Below, piece after piece: positions 1 through 8,206 of a stretch of 53,569 bases of DNA. The first letter of the stretch is position 1; the number at the start of each line of letters is the position of its first letter. The DNA is from an uncultured Bacteroidota bacterium (lineage in GTDB: Bacteria > Bacteroidota > Bacteroidia > UKL13-3), in NCBI GenBank assembly GCA_903883965.1, contig CAISCU010000001.1:1-53569 (forward strand). The letters are read 5' to 3'. Under the pieces are notes generated by a model, which saw only the letters and a program-made list of their open reading frames with translations, was not told the DNA's origin and made no database searches. The translations under genes were made by a program, and so were the position numbers.

Positions 1-105
1 CACGCAAAAAATACGGAAATCATAATTCGGTATTCTTTACTTGTATTGGTTAGTTTCCTAGCGCTTTTGCTTGCACACATCCTGACCCACAACAATTACT
101 TGTGA
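1..105 (+). CDS. Possible 3' end of a membrane protein gene cut by the window edge
   Basis: Frame 1 is open from the first base to a TGA at 103-105, giving 34 residues. The first dozen are polar, followed by a strongly hydrophobic stretch rich in Leu, Val, Ala and Ser that could be a last transmembrane helix, and a short tail ending in His-Asn-Asn-Tyr-Leu. This composition is what one expects from the C-terminus of a membrane protein rather than a chance frame, but the stretch is too short to assign a family. It could equally be non-coding. Confidence 0.35.
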   Translation, partial: HAKNTEIIIRYSLLVLVSFLALLLAHILTHNNYL

Positions 106-265
106 TTTTGTGCGCCGCTTGACAATGGTCGGGGCTTCCGAACTAAAATTGGTTAAGGAATGAGATTCTATTTAGTCTTGCGAGTATGGTTGCTTGAGAG
201 TTAATGTTCTGTCGGGCGGCTGAGCGGCAGCCGAAGCCTTATTGTATTTTAAATAATTCTTTTCT
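106..265. other. Intergenic stretch with a local GC-rich patch, no gene seen
   Basis: Positions 106-384 carry no convincing gene. Within 106-240 the composition is visibly richer in G+C than the flanks, and it includes a short imperfect inverted repeat near 215-238 (GGCTGAGCGGCAGCC). It may be the remnant of a transferred or decayed element. I recognise no specific family. Confidence 0.35.
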
Positions 266-345
266 GAATCAACTCCGTAGGAGTTAAATATGATTAAAAA
301 ACAACCAAAGGCCATCACGCTCCGTTAGGAGCCTAATATAATAGT
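266..345. repeat. REP-like pair of small palindromes
   Basis: Two similar small hairpins lie in tandem: AACTCC-gta-GGAGTT at 271-285 and GCTCC-gtta-GGAGC at 319-332. They are separated by an A-rich spacer and each is followed by an A/T-rich tail with TAAATAT or TAATATA. Paired CTCCGT..GGAG motifs of this kind recur as short interspersed repeats in some Bacteroidota genomes; that comparison is from memory. A further inverted repeat, ACGAT...ATCGT, lies at 355-371 near the 3' end of the MFS gene. Confidence 0.4.
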
Positions 346-384
346 ATAGACGAAACGATTTTTTGTATCGTAACTTCAGCTCTC

Positions 385-1608
385 CTACTCATCTAACTCC
401 ACATAATTCAAATCTTTGCTGAAGCTTTCTTTGATATAGCTGATGGCAATCCAGGCAACTAGTAAACAAATGGCACCAACAATCATTGCAGCATGGTTAA
501 TTGCCATATTTTTAGCCATGTAAGTATAACTTAGGGTTATGGGTACCACCGCCCCTCTTACAAAATTTGGAACAGTATTGGTAACCGTTGAACGGATATT
601 GGTTCCAAACTGTTCTGCTGCAATGGTTACAAACAAGGCCCAATAACCTGTTGCAAAACCCAGTAAATAAGCCATGAATTTGAAATAAAACAAGCTCACA
701 TGGGTATTGTATAAATACACTACAAACAATACCAAAGACAATATTAAATACAGCTTAACAACTTTCTTTCTGCTTTTTAAAAATTGACTCAACAAACCAC
801 TCAGCAAATCGCCAGATGAAAGCCCTAAGTATGCAAACATAACTGCATCGGCAACCAGTAAACCTGGGGTTTGGTAAAAATCAGCAAATCGGTTCGACAA
901 ATTCACCAATACTCCAATGGTAAACCAAATGGGCAAGCCAATTCCAATGCAAGCCAAATATTTGAGGGCATTGTCTTTTTTAAACAACAAACGAATATTG
1001 CCTTTTTTAACACTGGTGTGCTCTTTTAAACTTTGGTACATGCCACTTTCAAAAGCACCTGCTCTTAAAAACAACAAAGCCAATCCCAATATACCTCCAA
1101 CAATGTAGGTTACTTGCCAAGTAAACATTTTACCTACTATACCTGCTAAAACAGCACCTAAAGCACCAAAGGTTACAATAATGAGTGTGCCATATCCCCT
1201 TTTTTCTTTGTCCATGTTTTCTGCGACAAGGGTTATGCCTGCTCCCAATTCTCCTGCCAATCCTATACCCGCTATAAATCTGGCTAAGCCATATTGGAAT
1301 ATATTTACCACAAAAGCATTTGCAATATTGGCAATGGAATACAAAAATATAGAGCCAAATAAAACTGCCACCCTGCCCTTTTTATCACCTAAAATACCCC
1401 ATATCAAGCCACCAACTAACATGCCTGTCATTTGTAAATTAAACAACAAAATTTCATGGCTCTTGATGGTTTCACCAGTTGCACCTAAATCAACTAAACT
1501 GGCATTCTTTACAACATTGAAAACAATTAAATCATAAATATCAACAAAATAGCCCAAGGCCGCTATGGTGACCAACCAAAAATTTTTATGCTGTAAAATT
1601 TGTTTCAT
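385..1608 (-). CDS. MFS transporter (metabolite:H+ symporter-like)
   Basis: Integral inner-membrane transporter of 407 residues with about twelve hydrophobic segments, the usual size for the major facilitator superfamily. The clearest signature is the loop 2-3 motif GGLIWGILGDKKGRVAVL, matching G-x-x-x-D-(R/K)-x-G-R(K/R). The N-terminal YFVDIYDLIVF stretch resembles the sugar/metabolite:H+ symporter branch. The substrate cannot be read from sequence. It is the last gene of a minus-strand set; only 4 bases separate it from the methionine sulfoxide reductase gene upstream, so the two are probably co-transcribed. The start is the ATG whose complement is at 1606-1608. Confidence 0.85.
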   Translation of the reverse strand: MKQILQHKNFWLVTIAALGYFVDIYDLIVFNVVKNASLVDLGATGETIKSHEILLFNLQMTGMLVGGLIWGILGDKKGRVAVLFGSIFLYSIANIANAFVVNIFQYGLARFIAGIGLAGELGAGITLVAENMDKEKRGYGTLIIVTFGALGAVLAGIVGKMFTWQVTYIVGGILGLALLFLRAGAFESGMYQSLKEHTSVKKGNIRLLFKKDNALKYLACIGIGLPIWFTIGVLVNLSNRFADFYQTPGLLVADAVMFAYLGLSSGDLLSGLLSQFLKSRKKVVKLYLILSLVLFVVYLYNTHVSLFYFKFMAYLLGFATGYWALFVTIAAEQFGTNIRSTVTNTVPNFVRGAVVPITLSYTYMAKNMAINHAAMIVGAICLLVAWIAISYIKESFSKDLNYVELDE

Positions 1609-1612
1609 ACCC

Positions 1613-2116
1613 TTATAATTTTGAAAATTGAACCAAGCTATTCATTTGTGGTTGAAGCAAGCTCACTAATTGTAGTAAACCTTCCAAATCTTCTTGGTTA
1701 AAATTGTTGTATTGGTTGCTATCTATATCTAGTACAGCAACTACTTGGTCTTCATAAAATAGTGGCAATACTATTTCGGACAATGATGCTTCACTACAAG
1801 CAATATGCCCAAGAAATTCGTGAACGTTTGGCACAATAACTGCTTGTTTGTTTTGCCATGCATGTCCGCAAACACCTTTGCCATAAGCAATTCGGGTACA
1901 TGCTACCGGACCTTGAAATGGCCCTAAAACCAATTGGTTGTTTTTTACAATATAAAAGCCAACCCACCACCAATTGAATTCCTGTTTTAAGGCACTGCAA
2001 AAGTTGGCCAGATTGGCTATGATATCTGTTTCTTCGGCAAGCAATGCGTGCAAGCCTTGATACAGATGCTTGTATTTTTCTTTTTTACTTGCTTGGATTG
2101 ACCCCAGCTGGTGCAT
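1613..2116 (-). CDS. msrC: Free methionine-(R)-sulfoxide reductase, GAF domain
   Basis: A GAF-fold enzyme that reduces free methionine-(R)-sulfoxide in the cytoplasm. From the chosen start the protein has 167 residues, and its three cysteines Cys73, Cys83 and Cys107 have spacings of 10 and 24, the same as Cys84/94/118 of the E. coli enzyme. The context VACTRI, GVCGHAW, HIAC and SEIVLPL is typical. The frame stays open further upstream to 2173, but that extension overlaps the lipoprotein gene and reads as its out-of-frame shadow. The ATG at 2116 lies 1 base after the lipoprotein stop and gives the normal family length. It sits between the lipoprotein and MFS genes in one operon. Confidence 0.85.
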   Translation of the reverse strand: MHQLGSIQASKKEKYKHLYQGLHALLAEETDIIANLANFCSALKQEFNWWWVGFYIVKNNQLVLGPFQGPVACTRIAYGKGVCGHAWQNKQAVIVPNVHEFLGHIACSEASLSEIVLPLFYEDQVVAVLDIDSNQYNNFNQEDLEGLLQLVSLLQPQMNSLVQFSKL

Positions 2117-2117
2117 A

Positions 2118-2327
2118 TTACTTAACAGCAGTAGAATCGGTAGCAACAACAGTTGTATCTGCAGAGGTTTCATCAGCTGCAGCTACATTGGCTCTGTTAA
2201 TTGAATAACCGGCCTCATCTGTTTTGTACTTTTCGTTGTCTTTTAAAGTATTTTGAGCTTCTTGGGTTCCATAATGACAAGCAGAAAGTGTACCTGCTAC
2301 GGCTAAAATTGCAACTATTTTTTTCAT
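2118..2327 (-). CDS. Small lipoprotein, function unknown
   Basis: A 69-residue protein with a lipoprotein signal peptide: MKK, a hydrophobic run, then the lipobox LSAC with the acylated Cys at about residue 17. The mature part is short, polar and rich in Ala, Asp and Thr, so it is probably unstructured. It is the first gene of the lipoprotein-msrC-MFS set; its stop codon lies 1 base before the msrC start. I recognise no family. Export and lipidation are well supported by the motif, the function is not known. Confidence 0.7.
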   Translation of the reverse strand: MKKIVAILAVAGTLSACHYGTQEAQNTLKDNEKYKTDEAGYSINRANVAAADETSADTTVVATDSTAVK

Positions 2328-2372
2328 GTTTCTGAATTTTCGTTTACGAATATATTAAATTTTATGAGAGTG

Positions 2373-3305
2373 TTATTTCAATTCAAAATCTGTCTGACCA
2401 ATTTTAAACCCTTCACTGTAAATCTCTGCCTTGTATTTGCCTTTAAACAAAGGTGTACCAGCATTCCAATACACAGCAACTTGCTGAGCCAATTGGTTAA
2501 ATTCAATAGACTTTTTAGTGCTGTATAAAGATTCTTCGTTTTGATACACAAATGTACCTGAACCTGCAGCTTGGTTGTAAACCGTTGCCCCATCAGGGCC
2601 TACAATTTTTAAATAAATATCTTTAGAGCCTTTGTCAGATACAAAGTTTTCTGCTATGGTAAATGTCACTTTGATTTGTTCTGTTTGAGAAGCCTTTTGG
2701 GTTTCTTTCTCTTTGCCATTGCTTCTGAGTTTAACACCGGTAACTAACATGTTTTGAGTAATGAGTTTGGCCCCAATTGCCACTTTGTTGCTCAAACGTG
2801 CATTGTCCATGCTCAGGTCTTCGTACTTGCGTTTTTGCTTGCCAATATCGGTTTTTAATGTTTCGTTTTCTTTGTTTAATCCAACAATGACTGTACTCAA
2901 AGAGTCAATCTGACCCAAGTATTTTCTTTTGTAATAACGCAACAAGTCCAATTCATCTTTGGCTTTTTCTAATTCTTCTTTGGTGATTTTACCTGCTCTC
3001 AATAGCGTTTGGATGCGTTTGGCATATTGTTGCAAAGAATCATTTTTTTCTCCTAAAAATTGGTCTAATTGGGCATTTCTACCTTTGAATTGGTCTAGTT
3101 CAATTGCTGTTTGTTTGAGCAAAGTATCTAATTCCATTCGGGTCGAATCTGATGAAACCAAGCGCTCCTCAGTAACCAACAATTTTTTGTCTGTTTGAAA
3201 ATAGTTCATCACAAAAAAGCCCAACAACAAAAGTGTCAGAATATTGGTTACTATCAAGAAGATAATAATGGTTCTACATTTTTTACGGTTATCTTTCTGT
3301 TCCAT
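2373..3305 (-). CDS. Membrane-anchored coiled-coil protein, unknown function
   Basis: The start chosen is the ATG at 3305, giving MEQKDNRKKCRTIIIF, a basic cytoplasmic tip and one transmembrane helix at about residues 13-36; the longer frame upstream is not conserved-looking. Residues of roughly 40-190 form a long heptad-rich coiled coil (many Leu, Lys, Glu, Gln), followed by a C-terminal beta-rich domain of about 110 residues that begins near KVTFTIAENFV and ends in FELK. The likely topology is inner membrane anchored with the bulk in the periplasm. It is separated from the lipoprotein gene downstream by 45 bases and may share its transcript. Confidence 0.65.
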   Translation of the reverse strand: MEQKDNRKKCRTIIIFLIVTNILTLLLLGFFVMNYFQTDKKLLVTEERLVSSDSTRMELDTLLKQTAIELDQFKGRNAQLDQFLGEKNDSLQQYAKRIQTLLRAGKITKEELEKAKDELDLLRYYKRKYLGQIDSLSTVIVGLNKENETLKTDIGKQKRKYEDLSMDNARLSNKVAIGAKLITQNMLVTGVKLRSNGKEKETQKASQTEQIKVTFTIAENFVSDKGSKDIYLKIVGPDGATVYNQAAGSGTFVYQNEESLYSTKKSIEFNQLAQQVAVYWNAGTPLFKGKYKAEIYSEGFKIGQTDFELK

Positions 3306-3443
3306 GTTGCAAAAATAAGTTTTAGGCTTGTAAAATAAATTCCTGTTTTCCACCAATGTGGAGAGTTCAAAAAAATATTGACTCAAAAGTTCTTTACAAT
3401 GCGGCTGAATTCTTTATAATTGTTCAATTGATATTTCAATTAC

Positions 3444-3986
3444 ATGCAGGTAAATACTATATTCATTGAGGGGCCTTTGGTCATACAACCTACTATTTTC
3501 AATGACCCACGTGGTTATTTTTATGAAAGTTACAATGAACCCAATTATCAAAAAATGGGTATCCAACACCATTTTGTACAAGACAACCAAAGTTGTTCTC
3601 AAAAAGGGACAATCAGGGGATTACATTTTCAGGCTGCACCATTTGACCAAGGTAAACTTGTTAGGGTTGTAAGAGGTGCTGTTATAGATGTAGTGGTTGA
3701 TATTCGTAAAAACTCTCCAACCTACGGCAAACATTACAGCATTGAACTCAACGAACAAAACCATACCCAATTTTGGATTCCACCAGGGTTTGCTCATGGT
3801 TTTGAAACACTCGAAGACAATACCTTATTTTTGTATAAGTGTACCAATTTATATGATAAAGCTAGTGAAGGCGGCTTGTTGTGGAACGACCCTGAACTGG
3901 GTATTCAATGGCAAACTCAACAAGCACTAGTTTCTGAAAAAGATACCCAATTGCCTTTACTTAAAAACTTAATCAGTCCTTTTTAA
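3444..3986 (+). CDS. rfbC: dTDP-4-dehydrorhamnose 3,5-epimerase
   Basis: Cupin-fold epimerase of the dTDP-L-rhamnose pathway: it converts dTDP-4-keto-6-deoxyglucose to dTDP-4-keto-rhamnose for surface polysaccharide. The 180-residue length is standard. The family signatures are NDPRGYFYESYN near the N-terminus, the GTIRGLHFQ motif with the catalytic His, VRVVRGAVIDVVVDIR, and FWIPPGFAHGFETL. No other rhamnose genes lie next to it. The tryptophan dioxygenase gene starts 8 bases after its stop, so the two are probably co-transcribed. Confidence 0.92.
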   Translation: MQVNTIFIEGPLVIQPTIFNDPRGYFYESYNEPNYQKMGIQHHFVQDNQSCSQKGTIRGLHFQAAPFDQGKLVRVVRGAVIDVVVDIRKNSPTYGKHYSIELNEQNHTQFWIPPGFAHGFETLEDNTLFLYKCTNLYDKASEGGLLWNDPELGIQWQTQQALVSEKDTQLPLLKNLISPF

Positions 3987-3994
3987 ATTCTACT

Positions 3995-4939
3995 ATGCAA
4001 ACCAATCCAATAGATGAAACCGTTCTTGATTTGATTACAAAAATCAAGGCAAAATATGAGAAAAACGGTCAGGATTTTAAAGCTTACCTTGAGGGTTTAC
4101 TCTACCAAGAATACACCAATTACTGGGATTACATTCAGGTAGATACCTTGTTGAGCTTACAAAAACCCAAAACAGATATACCTGATGAACTTATTTTTAT
4201 CATGTACCATCAGATTACTGAATTGTATTTCAAGCTTACCATACATGAAATTAACCAGTTGCAAGCACTAAAAGGCAATCTTTCAGCTCAGTTTTTTATA
4301 GAAAGATTGAACCGCATGAATGCCTATTTCAAAAACCTGACACAATCATTCGAGATCATGATTCAGGGGATGGAGCCTGCTCAATTTTTAAAATTCAGGA
4401 TGAGTTTACTTCCTGCCAGTGGTTTCCAATCTGCACAATACAGGCTTATTGAAATTTGCGCCACTCCTATTGCCAATTTGGTTCACAAAGACAAAAGAGA
4501 GGCTTTTCTTCACAAATCAGTTGCAGAACAATTGGAAGCCATTTATTGGAAATCGGGAGCAACAGAAGTTGAAACTGGTAAAAAAACATTGACTCTAACT
4601 CAATTCGAAGCCAAATACGCAGATGAGTTTCTGAACCATGCACAATCAAATGAATCAAAAAATTTGTGGATGTTATACTTGTCAATGCCTGAAGCCGACC
4701 AAGAAAATGCAGATTTAAAAGCAGCACTCCGAGCTTTTGATAAAGCTGTAAATATTGACTGGCCATTGGTACATTACAAATCGGCAGTGAGGTATTTACA
4801 AAAAAGTCAAACTGATGTAGCAGCTACAGGAGGAACCAATTGGCAGAAATATTTGCCTCCTCGTTTCCAGTTCAGAATTTTTTATCCTGAATTGTATAGC
4901 CAAGAAGAAATTGATACCTGGGGAACTAACAACCAATAA
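3995..4939 (+). CDS. kynA: Tryptophan 2,3-dioxygenase
   Basis: Heme dioxygenase that opens the indole ring of L-tryptophan to N-formylkynurenine, the first step of the kynurenine route. Family features are YTNYWDYIQVDTLLSLQ, the MYHQITELYFKL block with a conserved His, and FRMSLLPASGFQSAQYR, which carries the substrate-carboxylate-binding Arg. A C-terminal HYKSAVRYL holds the candidate proximal heme His, and the following ATGG loop is also family-typical. The 314 residues fit the bacterial family. No other kynurenine gene is in the window. The next gene begins directly after the stop codon. Confidence 0.88.
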   Translation: MQTNPIDETVLDLITKIKAKYEKNGQDFKAYLEGLLYQEYTNYWDYIQVDTLLSLQKPKTDIPDELIFIMYHQITELYFKLTIHEINQLQALKGNLSAQFFIERLNRMNAYFKNLTQSFEIMIQGMEPAQFLKFRMSLLPASGFQSAQYRLIEICATPIANLVHKDKREAFLHKSVAEQLEAIYWKSGATEVETGKKTLTLTQFEAKYADEFLNHAQSNESKNLWMLYLSMPEADQENADLKAALRAFDKAVNIDWPLVHYKSAVRYLQKSQTDVAATGGTNWQKYLPPRFQFRIFYPELYSQEEIDTWGTNNQ

Positions 4940-5314
4940 ATGAACAAATCATTATCAATGAGTGTACTGCTATTTTTTAGTCTGTTTTGCTGCAACAATT
5001 TGTCGGCTCAAGTCATCAGCGAAAACGGATTGGGTAAAACCTTTTATGACTCTGAAAAAAAACAGGTGAAAGAAATTTACCATTACATTCTGGAATACAC
5101 TTTTGTAGGTAGTTCGGTTACCGATCAAGACAAAAAGTATGAGAAATCAGAAGCCATTAAAAATGGCCCTTATACTTGTTACCACCTGAATGGGAAACTC
5201 AAGCAAAGTGGCTATTACAAGCGCAATAACAAAGACAGCGTTTGGAAATATTACAATACCAAGGGGCAGTTGATTCAAACAGAAACCTACAGAAACAGCC
5301 AGTTGGTTCATTGA
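4940..5314 (+). CDS. Secreted MORN/YwqK-like repeat protein
   Basis: A 124-residue exported protein with an N-terminal signal peptide (about residues 1-23, ending LSAQ). The C-terminal half holds two or three degenerate repeats of the MORN/YwqK kind: GPYTCYHLNGKLKQSGYY and VWKYYNTKGQLIQTETYRN. The ATG follows the tryptophan dioxygenase stop with no gap, so translation is likely coupled. Such repeats are common in small Bacteroidota envelope proteins and give no specific function. Confidence 0.65.
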   Translation: MNKSLSMSVLLFFSLFCCNNLSAQVISENGLGKTFYDSEKKQVKEIYHYILEYTFVGSSVTDQDKKYEKSEAIKNGPYTCYHLNGKLKQSGYYKRNNKDSVWKYYNTKGQLIQTETYRNSQLVH

Positions 5315-5327
5315 TTCAAAGTAACAA

Positions 5328-5750
5328 ATGAATGCCCCTTTAAAACATATCGTTTTACTTTTATTGTTGCTGTGTTCTCAGCTTTTACATGCTCAAAAGA
5401 AAGTAAATTTAGAGGTTGGTAAAAGCATTCGTATTGCTACTTGTAAAAACAAAAGCAGTTTCAAAGGGATTGATGTGTACGCCAGAACTACGCCCTACAA
5501 CAAACAAGGCATTGACCTTAAAACTGGTGATGGATTAGTAGCCGCTTTTTTTAGTAAAAATGCCAGTATTGATGCCAAACGTTTGCCCTGTTCAATGGGT
5601 GGAAAACACTATAAAATTGCGGCATTGCAAGAATATGAAACCGATGCAGGAACCAAAAAAATCGTAATTTGTTATACCAATTACGACTTAACGTTGATTT
5701 GGATAGATTTAGATGAAGCAATGAAAGCCAATGAAATTACTTGGCATTAA
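5328..5750 (+). CDS. Secreted hypothetical protein
   Basis: A 140-residue protein with a clear signal peptide (hydrophobic run LLLLLCSQLLHAQ, cleavage about residue 22). The mature part has a mixed alpha/beta composition with no motif I recognise; two cysteines are present (CKNKS and LPCSMGG). It is the last gene of the rfbC-kynA-MORN set and starts 13 bases after the previous stop. Its end overlaps the end of the convergent corA gene by 4 bases. Confidence 0.55.
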   Translation: MNAPLKHIVLLLLLLCSQLLHAQKKVNLEVGKSIRIATCKNKSSFKGIDVYARTTPYNKQGIDLKTGDGLVAAFFSKNASIDAKRLPCSMGGKHYKIAALQEYETDAGTKKIVICYTNYDLTLIWIDLDEAMKANEITWH

Positions 5751-6682
5751 AACAGGTTTTTCTTCCTAAAGAAGAACACCCCACTTACCGATATAAATAT
5801 CGCCATTACAATCACAATCCAAAAGGCATATGGATTTTGTTGAAATGGCAATTCCACATTCATTCCATATATACTCGCAACCAAAATTGGCAATGATAAA
5901 ATAATGGTTACAGAAGTTAAAAAACGAATGGTAATATTTAAATTATTAGAAATGATTGAAGAGTGTGCCCCCATCATATTTCCTAAAATATTGCTGTAAA
6001 TATTTGCCATTTCTATGGCTTGACGGGTTTCAATATTCACATCTTCTATGAGTTCTTTTTCGCGTTCTTTGGCCCAATCTGGTAGGTTGAGTCTTTGTAA
6101 ACGCAACATCATTAACTCATTTGCTTTTAAAGAAGTGCTAAAATATACCAAACTTTTTTCGAGGTATAAAAGTTCTAACAGCTCTCTGTTTCTAGTAGAA
6201 CGGTGTAAACTGTGTTCAATGTCGTTGGCCTTGTTGTTAATGTCTTTTAGGTTTTTTAAATACATCACCGACGATTTAAAAAATATTTGCATCACAAAAC
6301 GCTCTCTGAATTGCGTGTAAAAATTTTTGACTTTGTTCTCCTTAAAACCCTGAATTAACTCTGTAGGTCTGCCGCAAACAGTGATGATTAAATCGCGTTT
6401 TAAAACAATGCCCAATGGAATGGTGGTATAGGGTAAATCTTCACCTTGGTCGTTAATGACCGGAATTCTACACACAATGAGCATGCAATTTTTATGGCTT
6501 TCAACCCTGGCATTTTCATCTGGATCTAGCGGGTCATTGAAAACCTCTGGTGGCAACAACAATTGGGCAGACAATGAATTGACCTCTTTTCCAGTTGGAC
6601 TCACCACATGAATCCAACAATCCTTTTCAGGTTTGTCTAATTCCAGTAAACGGTTGTAAGAGCTTATGAAAATTTGAATCAT
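5747..6682 (-). CDS. corA: CorA-family Mg2+/Co2+ transporter
   Basis: Pentameric divalent-cation channel of the inner membrane. The 311 residues are divided as in CorA: a large cytoplasmic N-terminal domain, a long helix, and two C-terminal transmembrane helices. The signature Gly-Met-Asn is present at the end of the first helix (IYGMNVELPF), and the protein ends in a basic tail (FFRKKNLF). It is transcribed towards the secreted hypothetical gene and diverges from rnhA; the 94-base gap to rnhA must hold both promoters. Confidence 0.9.
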   Translation of the reverse strand: MIQIFISSYNRLLELDKPEKDCWIHVVSPTGKEVNSLSAQLLLPPEVFNDPLDPDENARVESHKNCMLIVCRIPVINDQGEDLPYTTIPLGIVLKRDLIITVCGRPTELIQGFKENKVKNFYTQFRERFVMQIFFKSSVMYLKNLKDINNKANDIEHSLHRSTRNRELLELLYLEKSLVYFSTSLKANELMMLRLQRLNLPDWAKEREKELIEDVNIETRQAIEMANIYSNILGNMMGAHSSIISNNLNITIRFLTSVTIILSLPILVASIYGMNVELPFQQNPYAFWIVIVMAIFISVSGVFFFRKKNLF

Positions 6683-6776
6683 TGTGCCAGTTTGAGCTTT
6701 GTTGCGATTTCAAATATACAACCCAAAATTGATTACTGTTGACGGCCCATTTAAATTTAAGGTTAATTGTTTTTAG

Positions 6777-7301
6777 ATGATTTGGCCTAACTTGCAAGCC
6801 GTGAATGTCATTATTTTTACAGATGGATCGGCCAGAGGAAACCCCGGTAGAGGTGGCTATGGCGTAGTTTTAAAAAGTGGGGTCCACTACAAAGAAATGA
6901 GTGAAGGTTTTAGATTAACAACCAATAACCGCATGGAATTACTGGCGGTTATTATTGGACTCGAAGCTTTAAAATTTGAACAATTGAGTGTTCAGGTTTA
7001 TACCGACAGCAAATATGTATGTGAAGCCATCGAAAAAAAATGGTTAAATAATTGGCTCAGAACAGACTTTAAAGGCAAGAAAAACAAAGACCTTTGGTTG
7101 CGTTACCATCAAATTGCAAAAAAACACATTGTTAAATTTCACTGGATCAAAGGACATGCAGGCCACCCGATGAATGAACGCTGCGATGTATTGGCAACCC
7201 AAGCTGCTGATGGTAAAAATTTAAAAATAGATCAGGTTTACGAACAACTTCAACAAGCAGAGCTGAGAGCAAATTCAAACACCAATACCCCTTTTTTTTA
7301 A
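6777..7301 (+). CDS. rnhA: Ribonuclease HI
   Basis: Degrades the RNA strand of RNA-DNA hybrids. All four acidic catalytic residues are visible: Asp16 (FTDGSARGNPG), Glu54 (NNRMELLA), Asp77 (YTDSKYV) and Asp137 (NERCDVLA). The basic loop His (KGHAGHP, about residue 127) and the basic handle region WLNNWLRTDFKGKKNKDLW are also present. The 174 residues are slightly longer than the E. coli enzyme because of a C-terminal tail. Confidence 0.94.
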   Translation: MIWPNLQAVNVIIFTDGSARGNPGRGGYGVVLKSGVHYKEMSEGFRLTTNNRMELLAVIIGLEALKFEQLSVQVYTDSKYVCEAIEKKWLNNWLRTDFKGKKNKDLWLRYHQIAKKHIVKFHWIKGHAGHPMNERCDVLATQAADGKNLKIDQVYEQLQQAELRANSNTNTPFF

Positions 7302-7336
7302 AATTATTTGTATATTGAATCGCAAATGAACACAGT

Positions 7337-8170
7337 ATGCTCAACATTCTTGTTCCCAACGACTACTCCACAGAAGCAAAAAATGCACTGAAATACGCTG
7401 TTGAGTTTGCTAAGCAAACAAATAGTCAACTGATATTGTACCATGCAATACCTGATGTAATTCCTATCAATGAAATTCCGGTAGATCATTTTTATGCAGA
7501 CGAACAAGAAGAGCGTTTATTGCTTTTAGAATCATTTCAAAACTTTTGTGTTTCAGAGCAAATTACTTTTAACCAAACCCCTACTGCATATGTAAATAGT
7601 TGTGAACATGTTGCAGATGGAATTATGGAAGCTGTTGCACAAACCAATGCAGACATTGTCATCATGGGAACGCATGGAGCAAGTGGCTGGAGAAGGTATT
7701 TTTGGGGAAGCAATACATCGCAATTGGTTAGTAAATGTCATTTTCCAGTATTAGTAATTCCTTATCCGTTTGTGTACCAACCCATCTACCACATTGTGTA
7801 TGCATCAGACCTTCAACAACTCGAAGAAGAACTTGATATGATGGTACCTTTTTCAAAAATATTCCATGCCGTTTTAGATGTTTTTTATTTTGATTATGCT
7901 TCAGCTGAAAGTGAAATGAAAATGATGGAAGCAGAGCATTACATTAGAAAACACAGTTACCAAAACATTCGAATGAGCGTCAAAAAAGGCAAATTAGAAC
8001 TACCTATAGACGAACAATTGCAACAAAATATTGATATAGGAAACACCCAAATTGTTGCCTTGTTCAAAGGGGAACATTCGTGGCTTGATTATATCATGGC
8101 TGGTTCTAATGTTCAGAAATTAGTTATGTCAAGTACCATTCCTGTGCTTGTGATGAATAAAATATCATAA
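7337..8170 (+). CDS. Universal stress protein with two UspA domains
   Basis: Two tandem UspA domains in 277 residues. The first (about 1-140) begins NILVPNDYSTEAKNAL and contains the complete nucleotide-binding pattern G-x2-G-x9-G-S (GTHGASGWRRYFWGS), so it probably binds ATP. The second domain (about 145-277) has no such loop and ends ASGSNVQKL-like then STIPVLVMN, so it is probably a non-binding partner domain. The two-domain layout is common in Bacteroidota. The protein is cytoplasmic. Confidence 0.88.
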   Translation: MLNILVPNDYSTEAKNALKYAVEFAKQTNSQLILYHAIPDVIPINEIPVDHFYADEQEERLLLLESFQNFCVSEQITFNQTPTAYVNSCEHVADGIMEAVAQTNADIVIMGTHGASGWRRYFWGSNTSQLVSKCHFPVLVIPYPFVYQPIYHIVYASDLQQLEEELDMMVPFSKIFHAVLDVFYFDYASAESEMKMMEAEHYIRKHSYQNIRMSVKKGKLELPIDEQLQQNIDIGNTQIVALFKGEHSWLDYIMAGSNVQKLVMSSTIPVLVMNKIS

Positions 8171-8177
8171 GCCTGTT

Positions 8178-8185
8178 TATCTTTG
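8178..8185 (+). promoter_or_regulatory. Probable -7 element for the glycosyltransferase gene
   Basis: TATCTTTG matches the Bacteroidota -7 consensus TAnnTTTG exactly and lies 21 bases before the chosen ATG at 8207. It overlaps the first codon of the alternative upstream TTG start at 8183, which argues that translation begins at the ATG instead. No convincing -33 TTTG was found. Confidence 0.45.
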
Positions 8186-8206
8186 AACCAGGTTAAAGTT
8201 CAATCA

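Noticed and set aside
2117-2173. N-terminal extension of the methionine sulfoxide reductase
   Set aside because: It is the shadow of the lipoprotein gene in another frame; the short start gives the family length and cysteine numbering offset.
8183-8206. TTG start for the glycosyltransferase gene
   Set aside because: It falls within a TAnnTTTG promoter element; the ATG at 8207 gives the family N-terminus.
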